Assembly (NCBI RefSeq): GCF_002847305.1
Contig: NZ_CP025408.1
Location: 124,001-188,000 of the forward strand
Source: Paracoccus tegillarcae
GTDB lineage: Bacteria > Pseudomonadota > Alphaproteobacteria > Rhodobacterales > Rhodobacteraceae
DNA: 64,000 nucleotides
Direction of reading: 5' to 3'
In this document: positions 35,682-45,334 of the stretch, one piece after another
Numbering within the stretch: the first letter of the stretch is position 1
Layout: the number at the start of each line of letters is the position of its first letter
Notes under the pieces: generated by a model
What the model was told of the DNA's origin: nothing
Seen by the model: the letters and a program-made list of their open reading frames with translations, nothing else
Database searches by the model: none
Program-made: the position numbers and the translations under genes

Positions 35682-36568
35682 CCGATACCCCACCCAAAGG
35701 CGCGCCCATCGGCGACCCCGTTGATCTGCGCCAGCCCCGGTTGGATGGCCCCTATGCCGGCCCCGTAGCGGGCCTGCCGCCGCAGACCGGGCTAACCACG
35801 GATACCGCCGTCTTTACAGAGGCTTACGCCGTCATTCCCAGTTCAACCATGCGCGATATCGTCACCAGCTATCTGCCCGGCTGGACTGGAATGCGGATGT
35901 GGATGCTGGCGCGTCCGCTGACCGGATTTGCCGAGACGTTCAGCCAGTATATCGTCGAACTGGCCCCCGACGGCGGCAGCGACGCACCCGATTATGACCC
36001 CGAAATCCAGCACGCAATCTTTGTGACCGGCGGCGCATTGGACGTGTCGATCGACGGCACGGATCATCACCTGACGCCCGGCGGCTTTGCCTATATCCCG
36101 GCGGGCACTGACTGGTCGGTTCGCAATTCGGGCGACGGCAATACCGGCTTTCACTGGTGGCGCAAGCGGTGGCAGCCCAGCCCCGGCATCGAAAAACCGC
36201 AGGCCTTTGCCGCGCAGGAACAGGACATTGCGCCCTCGCCCATGCCCGATACCGATGGTGCCTGGGCCACGACGCGGTTCATGGACCCCGCGGATCTGCG
36301 CCATGACATGCATATCACCGTGGTGACGTTCAAACCCGGCGGCAGCATTCCCTTTGCCGAAACCCATGTCATGGAACACGGGCTGTTCGTGCTGGAGGGC
36401 AAGGCCGTTTACCGCCTGAACCGCGATTGGGTCGAGGTCGGCCCCGGCGATTTCATGTGGCTGCGCGCCTTTTGCCCGCAGGCCTGCTATGCGGGCGGGC
36501 CGGGACCATTCCGATATCTGCTCTATAAGGACGTGAACCGGCATGCCGGTCTGTGGCCAAACCGCTAA
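35678..36568 (+). CDS. allE: (S)-ureidoglycine aminohydrolase (bicupin)
   Basis: This 296-residue bicupin releases ammonia from (S)-ureidoglycine, the product of allantoate hydrolysis, giving (S)-ureidoglycolate. The N-terminal region shows AVIPSSTMRDIVTSYLPGW and the C-terminal cupin FAETHVMEHGLFVLEGKAVYRL carries the Mn-binding His/Glu residues of the family. The ATG overlaps the PuuE-UraD stop (ATGA). Allantoate amidohydrolase, uricase and HIU hydrolase are not in the window. Confidence 0.9.
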   Translation: MTDTPPKGAPIGDPVDLRQPRLDGPYAGPVAGLPPQTGLTTDTAVFTEAYAVIPSSTMRDIVTSYLPGWTGMRMWMLARPLTGFAETFSQYIVELAPDGGSDAPDYDPEIQHAIFVTGGALDVSIDGTDHHLTPGGFAYIPAGTDWSVRNSGDGNTGFHWWRKRWQPSPGIEKPQAFAAQEQDIAPSPMPDTDGAWATTRFMDPADLRHDMHITVVTFKPGGSIPFAETHVMEHGLFVLEGKAVYRLNRDWVEVGPGDFMWLRAFCPQACYAGGPGPFRYLLYKDVNRHAGLWPNR

Positions 36569-36606
36569 GCAGTCAGCAAAACCGATCCAAATCGCTAAGA
36601 AGAGCC

Positions 36607-36637
36607 CATTCCCGCCACGCGATGGACGACGGGAATG
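36607..36637 (+). terminator. Hairpin after allE, candidate terminator
   Basis: A perfect 8-bp stem CATTCCCG / CGGGAATG with a 15-nt loop lies 38 bp after the allE stop. Only a weak T-containing tail follows, so a factor-dependent end is as likely as an intrinsic one. Confidence 0.4.
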
Positions 36638-36982
36638 CACGATTTGTCAGGCCCTTGCGTTTTCGACCTAAATCTCGCCGTTGGCGCGATGCCGGACCGC
36701 CAGCTTTTTTCGCCCCATGCGGCCAGAGGCCAGGATCCTTGCACCATTCGCGCCGGTGGTTCCGTTCACTTCTGTTATTGATACTCGTTTAAACTGATAT
36801 ATATATTTCAATGGCCTAGCAAGATTGGCCGCACGTTTCGTCCGTCGCAAGGACCGCGCCTGGTCACCTGTTGGTTCAACAATTTCCTCGTCGAAAAAGA
36901 CATGTGACAAGATGCAGGCTCGCCCGGATCAATAGCCGCAGGCCCGCCTGTGGTCTGCCGGCAAAGGCCGTTTCGTCCAGTT
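36638..36982. other. Intergenic region, AT-rich, no assured gene
   Basis: This stretch is less GC-rich than its surroundings, with a run of alternating TA bases around 36798-36810. An 80-codon minus-strand frame (36910 to 36668, basic, no known motif, no Shine-Dalgarno) is open but unsupported. It ends just after the convergent EamA gene stop. I see no RNA gene here. Confidence 0.4.
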
Positions 36983-37891
36983 CTAGGCCTTGGTCGCGCT
37001 GGCGATCGGCGTCTTGGTGCGCACCCGCAGTCGGGCTTCGCGCCAGGTAATATAGCTGATCGCGCCGATCATCAGCCCGCCGCCCAGCAAAACCCAGCTA
37101 TCCACCGGCTCGGCAAAGATCAGCGCACCCACTAGACTGGCCCAGATCAACTGCAGGAATGTAACCGGCTGCGTGACCGTCATCGGCGCGGCAGCAAAGG
37201 CCCGCGTCATGGTGTAGTGCCCTGCTGTGGCAAACAGCGCCACCAGCGCCAGCCACGCAATCTGCCCCAATGTCGGCGGCACCCAGACAGCAATCGCGAC
37301 CGGCGCCAGACCGATTGCAACCGTCAGTGACAGCATCGCCACGACCGTGCTGGCCGGCACCCGCTCGGCCAGCGTCTTGGCAACGATATACGAGGCGCCG
37401 AAACAGATCGCGGCCAGAACCTGCGACAGGTGCCCCGGATCCAGCGGGCGCAAGCCCGGCCGCAGCACGATCAGTGCCCCCAGCAGCGCCACCGCAATAG
37501 CCGCGGCCCGTCGTCCGGCCAGCTTTTCACCCAGAAACAGCGCCGCGCCCACGGTCACGATGATCGGGTTGAGAAAACCGATTGCCGTCGCCTCGGCCAC
37601 GGTGATCCGCGACATGGCGTAAAACCAGGCGATCACCGCCGCCATATGCAGCACGCCGCGCAAGGCAAACATTCGCCAGACGTCCCGTGGAAAGCCCTTT
37701 CGCAACACCGGCACAAGCATCGGCAGCAGAAAGACCAGCCCGATGACAAAGCGGATAAAGGCCGCCTGTGGCGCAGGCAGCGCCCCCTCCAGCCCGCGCA
37801 CAATCGCGTTGACGGCGACAAAGCACAGCCCTGTCACCAGCATCCAGCCAATGCCGGTCAGATCCCGGCGTGTGGTTGCGTCGATTTGCAT
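36983..37891 (-). CDS. EamA/DMT-family transporter
   Basis: The 302-residue protein has ten hydrophobic helices in two EamA repeats, typical of drug/metabolite exporters. Recognisable segments are AAFIRFVIGLVFLLPML, YAMSRITVAEATAIGFLNPIIVTVGAALFLGE in repeat 1 and AFAAAPMTVTQPVTFLQLIWASLVGALIFAEP in repeat 2. I chose the ATG at 37891; a TTG at 37933 would add 14 residues and neither has a strong ribosome-binding site. It follows lysE on the same strand after 45 bp and may be co-transcribed. Substrate unknown. Confidence 0.85.
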   Translation of the reverse strand: MQIDATTRRDLTGIGWMLVTGLCFVAVNAIVRGLEGALPAPQAAFIRFVIGLVFLLPMLVPVLRKGFPRDVWRMFALRGVLHMAAVIAWFYAMSRITVAEATAIGFLNPIIVTVGAALFLGEKLAGRRAAAIAVALLGALIVLRPGLRPLDPGHLSQVLAAICFGASYIVAKTLAERVPASTVVAMLSLTVAIGLAPVAIAVWVPPTLGQIAWLALVALFATAGHYTMTRAFAAAPMTVTQPVTFLQLIWASLVGALIFAEPVDSWVLLGGGLMIGAISYITWREARLRVRTKTPIASATKA

Positions 37892-37936
37892 TATCTGCAG
37901 ATGCCGCGTTTTCGCACCAGCCGCAAGCGCCAAGCA

Positions 37937-38536
37937 TCACCCCAGCAGCAGGCTGAGCGCAATCGCCCACATGACACCGCCAACGCCGAATTCCAGAACT
38001 TGCCATGCGCGCGGCCTTGCGAAAACCGGGGCCAGCAGCCTTGCGCCATAGCCGAGCGCAAAGAAAAACAGGAATGAGCCGCTAATGGCGCCTGCGGCAA
38101 AGGCCTGCTTGTCCTCGAACCGTGCCGAGACAGCGCCCAGCAGCACAACCGTATCCAGATACACATGCGGGTTGGCCCAGGTCAGCAAGGCAATCGTGCC
38201 CATCGTCGCCGCCAATCCAGCCCCGCGGCCATTCGCAGCGGCCTGCAAGGCCTCGCCTCCGCGTGCCGCCGCGCGAAATGACCTCAAACCATACCAGATC
38301 AGAAAAGCCGCGCCGCCATAGCGCATGACCGGCATCAGCCAGGGCAGGTTTTCACCGATGGCCCCGGCACCGCCGACGCCAAGCGCGATCAGCACCGCGT
38401 CCGAAACCGCACAGAACAGACAGACGGCAAAGACGTGCTGGCGCATCAGCCCCTGACGCAGGACAAAGGCATTTTGCGCGCCAATGGCAAGGATCAATGA
38501 CAGCCCGGTGCCCATGCCGGCGAGGTAGGTTTGCAT
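37937..38536 (-). CDS. LysE/ArgO-family amino acid exporter
   Basis: The 199-residue membrane protein has the LysE family pattern: LSLILAIGAQNAFVLRQGL in helix 1, MRYGGAAFLIWYGLRSFRAA and LLTWANPHVYLDTVVLLGAVS. These carriers export lysine and arginine. The ATG at 38536 has an AGAAGG site upstream. It is divergent from an ArgP/LysG-like regulator across 94 bp, the classic arrangement for control by basic amino acids. Confidence 0.92.
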   Translation of the reverse strand: MQTYLAGMGTGLSLILAIGAQNAFVLRQGLMRQHVFAVCLFCAVSDAVLIALGVGGAGAIGENLPWLMPVMRYGGAAFLIWYGLRSFRAAARGGEALQAAANGRGAGLAATMGTIALLTWANPHVYLDTVVLLGAVSARFEDKQAFAAGAISGSFLFFFALGYGARLLAPVFARPRAWQVLEFGVGGVMWAIALSLLLG

Positions 38537-38612
38537 GTTCTGCCTTCTGCAATTGCTGCCGGGGATTGCCATTTCCTGGCCTATAAGTAAAATTTAATTC
38601 ACTAAATCGAAA

Positions 38613-38625
38613 TTAGACGATCTAA
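38613..38625. promoter_or_regulatory. LysR-type box (T-N11-A) in the lysE/argP intergenic region
   Basis: TTAGA-CGA-TCTAA is a perfect dyad of 5-bp arms with the T-N11-A layout bound by LysR-family regulators. It lies 6 bp before the regulator's ATG and within the AT-rich promoter area (38583-38630) shared with lysE, fitting autoregulation and lysE control. Confidence 0.55.
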
Positions 38626-38630
38626 TACTC

Positions 38631-39506
38631 ATGCTGGATTATCCCGCCCTTGCAGCACTGGCGCAGGTCATACGCACCGGCTCTTTCGAGGGTGCCGCCG
38701 CGGCGCTTGGCGTCACCCAATCGGCAATCTCGCAACGCATCAAGACGTTGGAGGAACGCACGGGCGCCGTTTTGATCCATCGCGGCCCGCCGCCCGAACC
38801 GACGGAACAAGGGGCGCGGCTGATCGCGCATTACGATCAGGTGATGCTGCTAGAGGCAGACCTGCACGGGGCATCCGGCCCGCAACCTGTTATCCGCGTC
38901 GCCGTCAATGCCGACAGCCTTGCCACCTGGGCGATGCCGGCGCTGGCGGCGGCGCCAGGGCTGTTGGATCTGGTGATCGACGATCAGGATCATGCGGATC
39001 AATGGCTGCGCGCCGGTCAGGTCGCGGCGGCGATCACGGCTGATCCCGGCCCCGTTCCCGGCTGCGACAGTTTTCCCCTTGGGGCGATGCGGTATCTGGC
39101 CGGGGCGTCAGAGGATTTCATGGCCCGGCATTTTCCCAATGGTCCCACGCCGCAGGCCCTGTCCCGCGCGCCGATGCTGACCTTCAACACCAAGGACGCG
39201 TTGCAGTTGCGCTGGTTGCGGCAGGTGACCGGAAGGCGTCTGTCACCACCACCGCCGACGCATCTGATCCCGTCGACACAGGCCTTTGTCAGCGCGGCGC
39301 GGTTGGGGGTCGGTTGGGGGATGAACCCCGAGGACCTGCATTGCGACCCGGCCGATGGCGGGCCTCTGGTCGCGTTGTTTCCCGATCATCCGCTGGACAT
39401 CCCGCTGCATTGGCAGGTCGCGCGAATTGCCGCAGGTCCGCTTGCGCCTCTGACCCGCGCGATCAGGGCTGCGGCCGCGCGCGCATTGCGGCCCATCGAC
39501 CGATAA
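38631..39506 (+). CDS. LysR-family regulator, ArgP/LysG-like
   Basis: The 291-residue protein has an N-terminal winged helix-turn-helix (LAALAQVIRTGSFEGAAAALGVTQSAISQRIKTLEERTGAVLIHR) and a periplasmic-binding-protein-like effector domain, as in ArgP/IciA. These regulators sense lysine and arginine and activate the divergent LysE/ArgO exporter, exactly the neighbour here. The effector half includes FPLGAMRYLAGASEDFM and WGMNPEDL, typical for the subgroup. A TAATACTC run precedes the ATG and Shine-Dalgarno is weak. Confidence 0.9.
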   Translation: MLDYPALAALAQVIRTGSFEGAAAALGVTQSAISQRIKTLEERTGAVLIHRGPPPEPTEQGARLIAHYDQVMLLEADLHGASGPQPVIRVAVNADSLATWAMPALAAAPGLLDLVIDDQDHADQWLRAGQVAAAITADPGPVPGCDSFPLGAMRYLAGASEDFMARHFPNGPTPQALSRAPMLTFNTKDALQLRWLRQVTGRRLSPPPPTHLIPSTQAFVSAARLGVGWGMNPEDLHCDPADGGPLVALFPDHPLDIPLHWQVARIAAGPLAPLTRAIRAAAARALRPIDR

Positions 39507-39605
39507 GGCTGCATGCCGCGCAGCGCGGCGCGGCTGACCGGATCGACTTTTCTTGAGACGGCATCTGCTCTATCAGTCGGGCAAGGTTTTTTCAGGAACG
39601 AACAG

Positions 39606-40121
39606 ATGCGCTACGAATATACAGTCGTGCCGGCACCGAACCGGGGCGAGAAGGCCAAGGGCGCCAAGACGCCGACCGATCGCTATGTCATCGCCATGAC
39701 AGAAGAGCTGAACCGGATGGCGGCAGAAGGCTGGAACTATGTCCGCGCCGAAACCCTGCCCTCCGAGGAACGCAGCGGCATCGCGGGACGCAGCACTGTC
39801 TATCACAACATGCTGGTGTTCCGTCGTCCGCTGGCCGCGCTGGAGGATACCCCGCCAGCAGCAACCGCCGACACGCCGCAACCGGAATACCCGGCCTCGG
39901 CCACTCCGCCTGCGGCACCGGTGCCGACGCCTCCATTGCCTGACGCCGCCGCGCCGAAAAAGCTGGACGACGGCACCAAACCCATCGCCAACCCGGTCGC
40001 GAACGAGGGCAGTGACACCCAGCCCGACATGCAGGCAGATCAGGAAAAGCGCCCCTTTTCCAACCCCACGATCGAACCGGCGGTGCCGCCAAAGCCACGC
40101 CAGCCCGAGAATAAAGACTAA
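39606..40121 (+). CDS. DUF4177 domain protein with proline-rich tail
   Basis: The first 75 residues form a DUF4177 domain (YEYTVVPAPNRGEKA, EELNRMAAEGWNYVRAETLP, YHNMLVFRR), function unknown. The rest, about 95 residues, is proline/alanine-rich and probably disordered (TPPAATADTPQPEYPASA and similar). The total is 171 residues from the ATG at 39606, with an AGGA site 9 nt upstream. No signal peptide or membrane helix is seen. It is convergent with the DUF1330 gene, 9 bp apart. Confidence 0.82.
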   Translation: MRYEYTVVPAPNRGEKAKGAKTPTDRYVIAMTEELNRMAAEGWNYVRAETLPSEERSGIAGRSTVYHNMLVFRRPLAALEDTPPAATADTPQPEYPASATPPAAPVPTPPLPDAAAPKKLDDGTKPIANPVANEGSDTQPDMQADQEKRPFSNPTIEPAVPPKPRQPENKD

Positions 40122-40130
40122 AGGTCGGGC

Positions 40131-40424
40131 TTAGCTTTCAGCCGTTTCTTCGACGATAACCAGATCGCGCTTGGCCGCACCCCGTGCGTGTTCCAGCGCG
40201 GCCTGGTATTCATCGCTGCGATAGCAGGCTTCGGCTGCCTCAAGGCTGGGAAACCGCGCCACGACATTTCGCGCGCGGTCGTTGCCTTCAAGCTGGATAT
40301 AGCGGCCTGCCCGTGACAGGAACACGCCGCCATGCGCGGCAATCGCCGGGCCGGCCAGCTTGGCATAGCGGCCATAGGCCTCGGCATCGGTCACATCGAC
40401 ATGGGCGATCCACAACGCGGTCAT
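40131..40424 (-). CDS. DUF1330 domain protein
   Basis: This 97-residue protein of the dimeric alpha-beta barrel DUF1330 family shows [31 protein letters not shown] and [24 protein letters not shown]. The biochemical role of the family is unknown. Its ATG overlaps the alaS stop by 4 bp, so it is translated from the alaS transcript, an arrangement that recurs in Rhodobacterales. Confidence 0.88.
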   Translation of the reverse strand: MTALWIAHVDVTDAEAYGRYAKLAGPAIAAHGGVFLSRAGRYIQLEGNDRARNVVARFPSLEAAEACYRSDEYQAALEHARGAAKRDLVIVEETAES

Positions 40425-43078
40425 GCCGCACCTCCTATCAGTTTCTCGGCTTCGGCAATCGCGGCATCCGCGGCCTCCAGATTGGGCGCGCCGCCCTGTG
40501 CGCGGTCAGGCCGGCCACCGCCGCCCTTGCCGCCAAGCGCGGCAACCGCCGTCTGAACCAGCGCCACCGCACTGATGCGATCGGTGAGATCCGGCGTCAC
40601 GCCAGCGGCGACCGTGGCCTTGCCGTCAGCCTCGGCCAGCACCAGCACCGCGCCGCTGCCCAGTTGCGCCTTCATCTCATCGACCAGCGGTCCCAGTTCC
40701 TTGCCGCTGACACCGTCAACACGGCGCCCCATGAATTTGACGCCACCAATATCCTTGGCCTCGGCTGCGCCACCGCCGCCCATGGCCAGTTGCCGTTTCA
40801 GAACCGCGACCTCGGCGGCCAGCGCCTTGCGCTCGTCCGACAATGCACGGACCTTGTTGACCACATCGCCGGATTGCGCCTTCAGAATGCCCGCAACTTC
40901 GGACAGCTCCGCATCGACGCGGCGCAATTCGGCCATCGCCGCCTGCCCGGTCAGTGCTTCGATCCGGCGGATGCCAGCGGCTGATGCCGCCTCGCTGCTT
41001 AACGCGAACATGCCGATATCGCCGGTGCGGGCGACATGCGTGCCGCCACAAAGTTCCAGCGAATAGGTCTGCCCGTCAGAGCCCTTGCCCGACTCGGGCG
41101 AACGCCCCATCGACACCACCCGTACCTCGTCACCGTATTTTTCGCCAAACAAAGCCTGCGCACCAATTGCGCGGGCGTCATCAGGCGTCATGATCCGGGT
41201 CTCGACCGGGCTGTTCTGGCGGATGTAATCGTTTACATCACGCTCGACCTGAGCGATTTCGTCCGGCGTCAGCGCCTTGTTATGGCTGAAATCGAAGCGC
41301 AGCCGATCATGCGCGTTCAGGCTGCCCCGCTGCGCGACATGATCGCCAAGCGCACGGCGCAGCGCCTCGTGCAGCAAATGGGTCGCCGAGTGGTTCGCGC
41401 GGATGTCACCACGCCGGTCGTGATCGACCGACATCTGCGCGGCCTGCCCCTTGGCGATCTCGCCAAGCGTCACCTCGGCCACATGCAGATACACGCCCGC
41501 CACCTTGCGGGTATCGGTCACGCGCGCAGCGCCGGTCTCTGTCTTGATCAGACCGGTATCGCCCACCTGACCGCCGGCTTCGGCGTAAAAGGGCGACTGG
41601 TTGACCACAATCTGGACCTTGTCGCCCTGTTTGGCGCCGGCCTGTTCGGCGCCGTCGCTCACCAGTGACAGGATCTGGCCCTCGGCCTCTTCGGTGTCAT
41701 AGCCCAGAAATTCGGTCACGCCGTGCTGTTCGGCCAAATCATACCAGATCGCGGCATCCTTGGTCTCGCCACTGCCGGACCATGCGGCGCGTGCCTTGGC
41801 CTTTTGCTCGGCCATGGCGCTGTCAAAACCCGCCACATCCACCGCGCGGCCCTGTTCGCGCAGCGCATCCTGCGTCAGATCCAGCGGAAAACCATAGGTA
41901 TCGTAAAGCTTGAACGCCGACTCGCCCGGCAGGTTGGCACCCTCGGGCAGTTTTGCCAGTTCGTCATCCAGCAGGCGCAGACCACGATCCAGCGTCTGGC
42001 GAAAGCGGGTTTCCTCGCTTTTCAGCGTTTCCTCGATCATGGCCTGACCGCGGCTGAGTTCGGGATAGGCGGCGCCCATCTGGCGGACCAGCGCCGGCAC
42101 CAGCTTGAACATCACCGGGTCCTGCGCACCCAGCATATGCGCATGGCGCATCGCCCGACGCATGATCCGGCGCAGCACATAACCGCGCCCCTCATTCGAC
42201 GGCATCACCCCGTCCGCAATCAGGAACGAGGTCGAGCGCAGGTGATCCGCGATCACCCGGTGGTGCACCTTGCCCGGACCGTCGGGATCGCTGCTGGTCG
42301 CATTGGCGCTGGCCTCTATCAGGCTGCGCATCAGGTCGGTGTCGTAATTGTCGTGCTTGCCCTGCAACAGCGCGCCGATGCGCTCCAGCCCCATGCCGGT
42401 GTCAATCGACTGCGCCGCCAGATCCTTCATGCTGCCGTCTTCGAACTGCTCGAACTGCATGAAGACGAGGTTCCAGATCTCGATAAAGCGGTCGCCATCC
42501 TCATCGGCAGAGCCCGGAGGCCCGCCCCAGATCTTGTCGCCGTGATCGTAGAAAATCTCGGTGCAGGGCCCACATGGCCCGGTCGGCCCCATCTGCCAGA
42601 AGTTGTCATTGGTCGCGATGCGGATGATCCTGTCATCCGACAGGCCGGCGACCTTCTTCCAGATAGACGCGGCCTCATCATCGGTGTGATACACCGTGAC
42701 CAGCAGCTTATCCTTGGGGATGCCGAATTCTTTGGTCAGCAACTCCCAGGCATAGGGGATCGCCTGCTCTTTGAAATAATCGCCAAAGCTGAAATTCCCC
42801 AGCATCTCAAAGAACGTGTGGTGACGCGCGGTGTAGCCGACGTTGTCCAGATCATTGTGCTTGCCGCCTGCCCGCACGCATTTCTGCGAGGTCGTGGCGC
42901 GGGTATAGTCGCGCGTCTCGACGCCGGTGAACAGATTCTTGAACTGCACCATGCCTGAATTGGCGAACATCAGCGTCGGATCGTTGCGCGGCACCAAAGG
43001 GCTGCTGTCCACGATCCGGTGGCCGTTCTTTTCGTAAAAGTTCAGAAATGTGGAACGGATATCGTTCAGGCTGGGCAT
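40421..43078 (-). CDS. alaS: Alanyl-tRNA synthetase
   Basis: The 885-residue class II synthetase charges tRNA-Ala and edits mischarged Ser/Gly. The catalytic domain begins [24 protein letters not shown] with motif 1-2 residues in [24 protein letters not shown] and [18 protein letters not shown]. The editing domain has the zinc histidines in [12 protein letters not shown] and the cysteine/histidine in [17 protein letters not shown]-Ala domain ends the protein. Length is normal. About 230 bp separate it from the recA 3' end. That gap holds the recA terminator and, presumably, the alaS promoter. Confidence 0.97.
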   Translation of the reverse strand: MPSLNDIRSTFLNFYEKNGHRIVDSSPLVPRNDPTLMFANSGMVQFKNLFTGVETRDYTRATTSQKCVRAGGKHNDLDNVGYTARHHTFFEMLGNFSFGDYFKEQAIPYAWELLTKEFGIPKDKLLVTVYHTDDEAASIWKKVAGLSDDRIIRIATNDNFWQMGPTGPCGPCTEIFYDHGDKIWGGPPGSADEDGDRFIEIWNLVFMQFEQFEDGSMKDLAAQSIDTGMGLERIGALLQGKHDNYDTDLMRSLIEASANATSSDPDGPGKVHHRVIADHLRSTSFLIADGVMPSNEGRGYVLRRIMRRAMRHAHMLGAQDPVMFKLVPALVRQMGAAYPELSRGQAMIEETLKSEETRFRQTLDRGLRLLDDELAKLPEGANLPGESAFKLYDTYGFPLDLTQDALREQGRAVDVAGFDSAMAEQKAKARAAWSGSGETKDAAIWYDLAEQHGVTEFLGYDTEEAEGQILSLVSDGAEQAGAKQGDKVQIVVNQSPFYAEAGGQVGDTGLIKTETGAARVTDTRKVAGVYLHVAEVTLGEIAKGQAAQMSVDHDRRGDIRANHSATHLLHEALRRALGDHVAQRGSLNAHDRLRFDFSHNKALTPDEIAQVERDVNDYIRQNSPVETRIMTPDDARAIGAQALFGEKYGDEVRVVSMGRSPESGKGSDGQTYSLELCGGTHVARTGDIGMFALSSEAASAAGIRRIEALTGQAAMAELRRVDAELSEVAGILKAQSGDVVNKVRALSDERKALAAEVAVLKRQLAMGGGGAAEAKDIGGVKFMGRRVDGVSGKELGPLVDEMKAQLGSGAVLVLAEADGKATVAAGVTPDLTDRISAVALVQTAVAALGGKGGGGRPDRAQGGAPNLEAADAAIAEAEKLIGGAA

Positions 43079-43255
43079 CTTGGGCCTTTTTCGCAGAAGG
43101 GTACAGGGTCGTGCCGGCCTTGCCGGTTCGCGCTTTGGTCTAGCCGCAGCGCGCGCGCCTGTCCAGCAACCCTGCAGTCATCGCCCGCTGTAGAGTAATT
43201 CGGGGTGCGGCCATGCCTTCGGGCGTATTCGCCTGCCCCCGGCCGTCAAGGGACG

Positions 43256-43283
43256 AAAAGGCGCAGGTTCGCCTGCGCCTTTT
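43256..43283 (-). terminator. Intrinsic terminator of recA
   Basis: A 12-bp perfect stem, AAAAGGCGCAGG (43256-43267) and its complement CCTGCGCCTTTT (43272-43283), encloses a TTCG tetraloop. Read leftwards it lies 27 nt after the recA stop and ends in TTTT. The A/T ends on both sides would let it act in both directions. Confidence 0.9.
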
Positions 43284-43309
43284 CACCAGATCAGAATGCG
43301 AAGCTCGGA

Positions 43310-44383
43310 TTAGTCTTCCGACAAAAGCTCGTCACCGGCGCCCTCGCCCGTGCCGAAATCCAGACCGTGGCTGGCTCGGATCTTGTCCTCGATCGCATAG
43401 GCGATATCCGCGTGATCCCTCAGATATTGCTTGGCGTTCTCGCGGCCCTGGCCGATGCGCTCGTCGCCATAGGAATACCATGACCCCGATTTCTCGACCA
43501 CGCCGGCCTTGACGCCCAGATCGACCAACTCGCCCATCTTGCTGATGCCCTCACCATACATGATGTCGAATTCGACCTGCCGAAAGGGGGGCGCGACCTT
43601 GTTCTTGACGACCTTGACCCGCGTGGTGTTGCCCACCACCTCGTCGCGATCCTTGATCGAGCCAATGCGGCGGATATCCAGGCGGACCGAGGCATAAAAC
43701 TTAAGCGCGTTGCCGCCAGAGGTGGTTTCGGGGCTGCCGAACATCACGCCGATCTTCATCCTGATCTGGTTGATGAAGATCACCATGCAATTGCTGCGAC
43801 CAATGCTGGCGGTCAGTTTGCGCATCGCCTGGCTCATCAAGCGGGCCTGGGCACCAACCTGATGGTCCCCCATATCGCCCTCGATCTCGGCTTTCGGGGT
43901 CAGCGCGGCGACCGAATCGATCACCACCATGCTGACCGCACCCGAACGCACCAACGTATCCACAATTTCCAGCGCCTGTTCGCCCGTATCGGGCTGGCTG
44001 ATCAGCAGCTCGTCAAGGTTCACACCCAGCTTTCGTGCATATTGCGGGTCCAGCGCATGTTCTGCGTCAACGAACGCGCAAACCCCGCCTTTTTTCTGTT
44101 CTTCTGCCACCGCGTGCAGCGTCAGCGTCGTCTTGCCGCTGCTTTCAGGCCCATAGATCTCGACGATGCGCCCTTTTGGCAGCCCGCCAATGCCCAGTGC
44201 GATGTCCAGCCCAAGCGATCCGGTCGAGGTCGCCTCGATCTCGGTCACCGGGCTGTCCTTGCCCAGTTTCATGATCGAACCCTTGCCGAATTGCCGTTCG
44301 ATCTGCGCCAGGGCGCTGTCCAGCGCCTTCTGTTTGTCCGCGCTGCGTTTATCGTTCATGTCCAGAATACTCGCCGTCGCCAT
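43310..44383 (-). CDS. recA: Recombinase RecA
   Basis: RecA forms the ATP-dependent nucleoprotein filament for homologous recombination and triggers LexA self-cleavage. The 357-residue protein has Walker [10 protein letters not shown], the Walker B region VVIDSVAAL, loop-2 flanks [29 protein letters not shown] and the acidic C-terminus. I chose the ATG at 44383 ([11 protein letters not shown]), with GAGG upstream; the ATG at 44386 adds a single Met. A perfect alphaproteobacterial LexA box lies 65 bp upstream and a strong terminator follows. Confidence 0.98.
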   Translation of the reverse strand: MATASILDMNDKRSADKQKALDSALAQIERQFGKGSIMKLGKDSPVTEIEATSTGSLGLDIALGIGGLPKGRIVEIYGPESSGKTTLTLHAVAEEQKKGGVCAFVDAEHALDPQYARKLGVNLDELLISQPDTGEQALEIVDTLVRSGAVSMVVIDSVAALTPKAEIEGDMGDHQVGAQARLMSQAMRKLTASIGRSNCMVIFINQIRMKIGVMFGSPETTSGGNALKFYASVRLDIRRIGSIKDRDEVVGNTTRVKVVKNKVAPPFRQVEFDIMYGEGISKMGELVDLGVKAGVVEKSGSWYSYGDERIGQGRENAKQYLRDHADIAYAIEDKIRASHGLDFGTGEGAGDELLSED

Positions 44384-44447
44384 CATATCCTCGCCCGTTA
44401 TTTCATACGCCCCGCTGATGGGCAATCTGCCTCGACTTCACAGGCAT

Positions 44448-44462
44448 GTTCACCACCTGTTC
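44448..44462. promoter_or_regulatory. LexA (SOS) box of recA
   Basis: GTTC-ACCACCT-GTTC matches exactly the alphaproteobacterial LexA site GTTC-N7-GTTC (GAAC-N7-GAAC on the recA strand). It is 65 bp upstream of the recA start, where LexA would cover the promoter and be released upon DNA damage. Confidence 0.85.
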
Positions 44463-44626
44463 TCACACTCATGCGCGAAAATAAGGCCTGACGCAAGCCT
44501 CATCTGCATCCGATCAGCCAATGCTTGGGCGATCCTGGCACGGCGAATATTAAGAAACGGTTTACAGCGCCCAACCCGCCGGTTATCCCCTCAAGGCTTT
44601 GACGCGAGGAAGGGAAACAGGACCCT

Positions 44627-45211
44627 ATGCTGATTTTCTGGGAACCCAGGCTGGTCTTTCTGGCGACACCAAAGGCCGGCTCGACCGCCATCGAGGCCGC
44701 GCTGGAGCCGCTGGCCGCTGTGGCCATGCAGCGACCAGCCGCGCTGAAGCATGTCGACAAGGCGACCCTCGACGCCCATGTGCTTCCCTGGCTGGAATCA
44801 GCAGCGGGCAGCACGTTTACAACCGTCGCGCTGATGCGCGAGCCGGTCGAATGGCTGCGCAGCTGGTACCGCTTCAAGCTGCGCGACGATCATGAGGACC
44901 CGGAACACCGGATGGAGGGCGTCAGCTTTGCGCAGTTCGCGCACGACTATGCCAGCCCCGATGGCCCGCAACATCTGAATCTTGTGCCTCAGCATCGCTT
45001 TCTTTCAAGCCAAGGGCGGACGGTTGACCGCATTTTCCGCTATGAAGAGATGCAGAATTTTGTCGATTTCCTCGAGGATCAGCTGGATTGCGCCATCAGC
45101 CTGCCCCGGCTGAACGTGCCACCGACCGTCGATGTCGATTTGGCAGGCCCGGATGAACAGGCGCTGCGGCAAGCAATGGCCGCCGATATCGCCTTGTACG
45201 AAACCATCTAG
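44627..45211 (+). CDS. Sulfotransferase-like P-loop protein
   Basis: The 194-residue protein begins MLIFWEPRLVFLATPKAGSTAIEAAL. The PKAGSTAIE loop matches the 5'-phosphosulfate (PAPS) binding loop of sulfotransferases, and VALMREPVEWLRSWYRFK matches the 3'-phosphate-binding region (RxPxxxxxSxY). In Rhodobacterales such genes are often mislabelled gamma-glutamyl kinase, but no amino-acid-kinase motif is present. Substrate unknown. It lies between recA and cckA, convergent with cckA, a conserved neighbourhood in the order. Confidence 0.75.
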   Translation: MLIFWEPRLVFLATPKAGSTAIEAALEPLAAVAMQRPAALKHVDKATLDAHVLPWLESAAGSTFTTVALMREPVEWLRSWYRFKLRDDHEDPEHRMEGVSFAQFAHDYASPDGPQHLNLVPQHRFLSSQGRTVDRIFRYEEMQNFVDFLEDQLDCAISLPRLNVPPTVDVDLAGPDEQALRQAMAADIALYETI

Positions 45212-45334
45212 CGCCACGCGCTGGCCAATCAGGCCGTTGGGCAACGGACCAGCCATTTGCGCGCATTGCGGCATCATCGGGGGATCACCAAAATCATGCG
45301 CAATGTCCGGCGGGCAATTTCGGGCCGACACGGA

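Noticed and set aside
36668..36910. 80-codon minus-strand frame as a small gene
   Set aside because: There is no ribosome-binding site, no motif and no operon partner, and a frame of this length is expected by chance.
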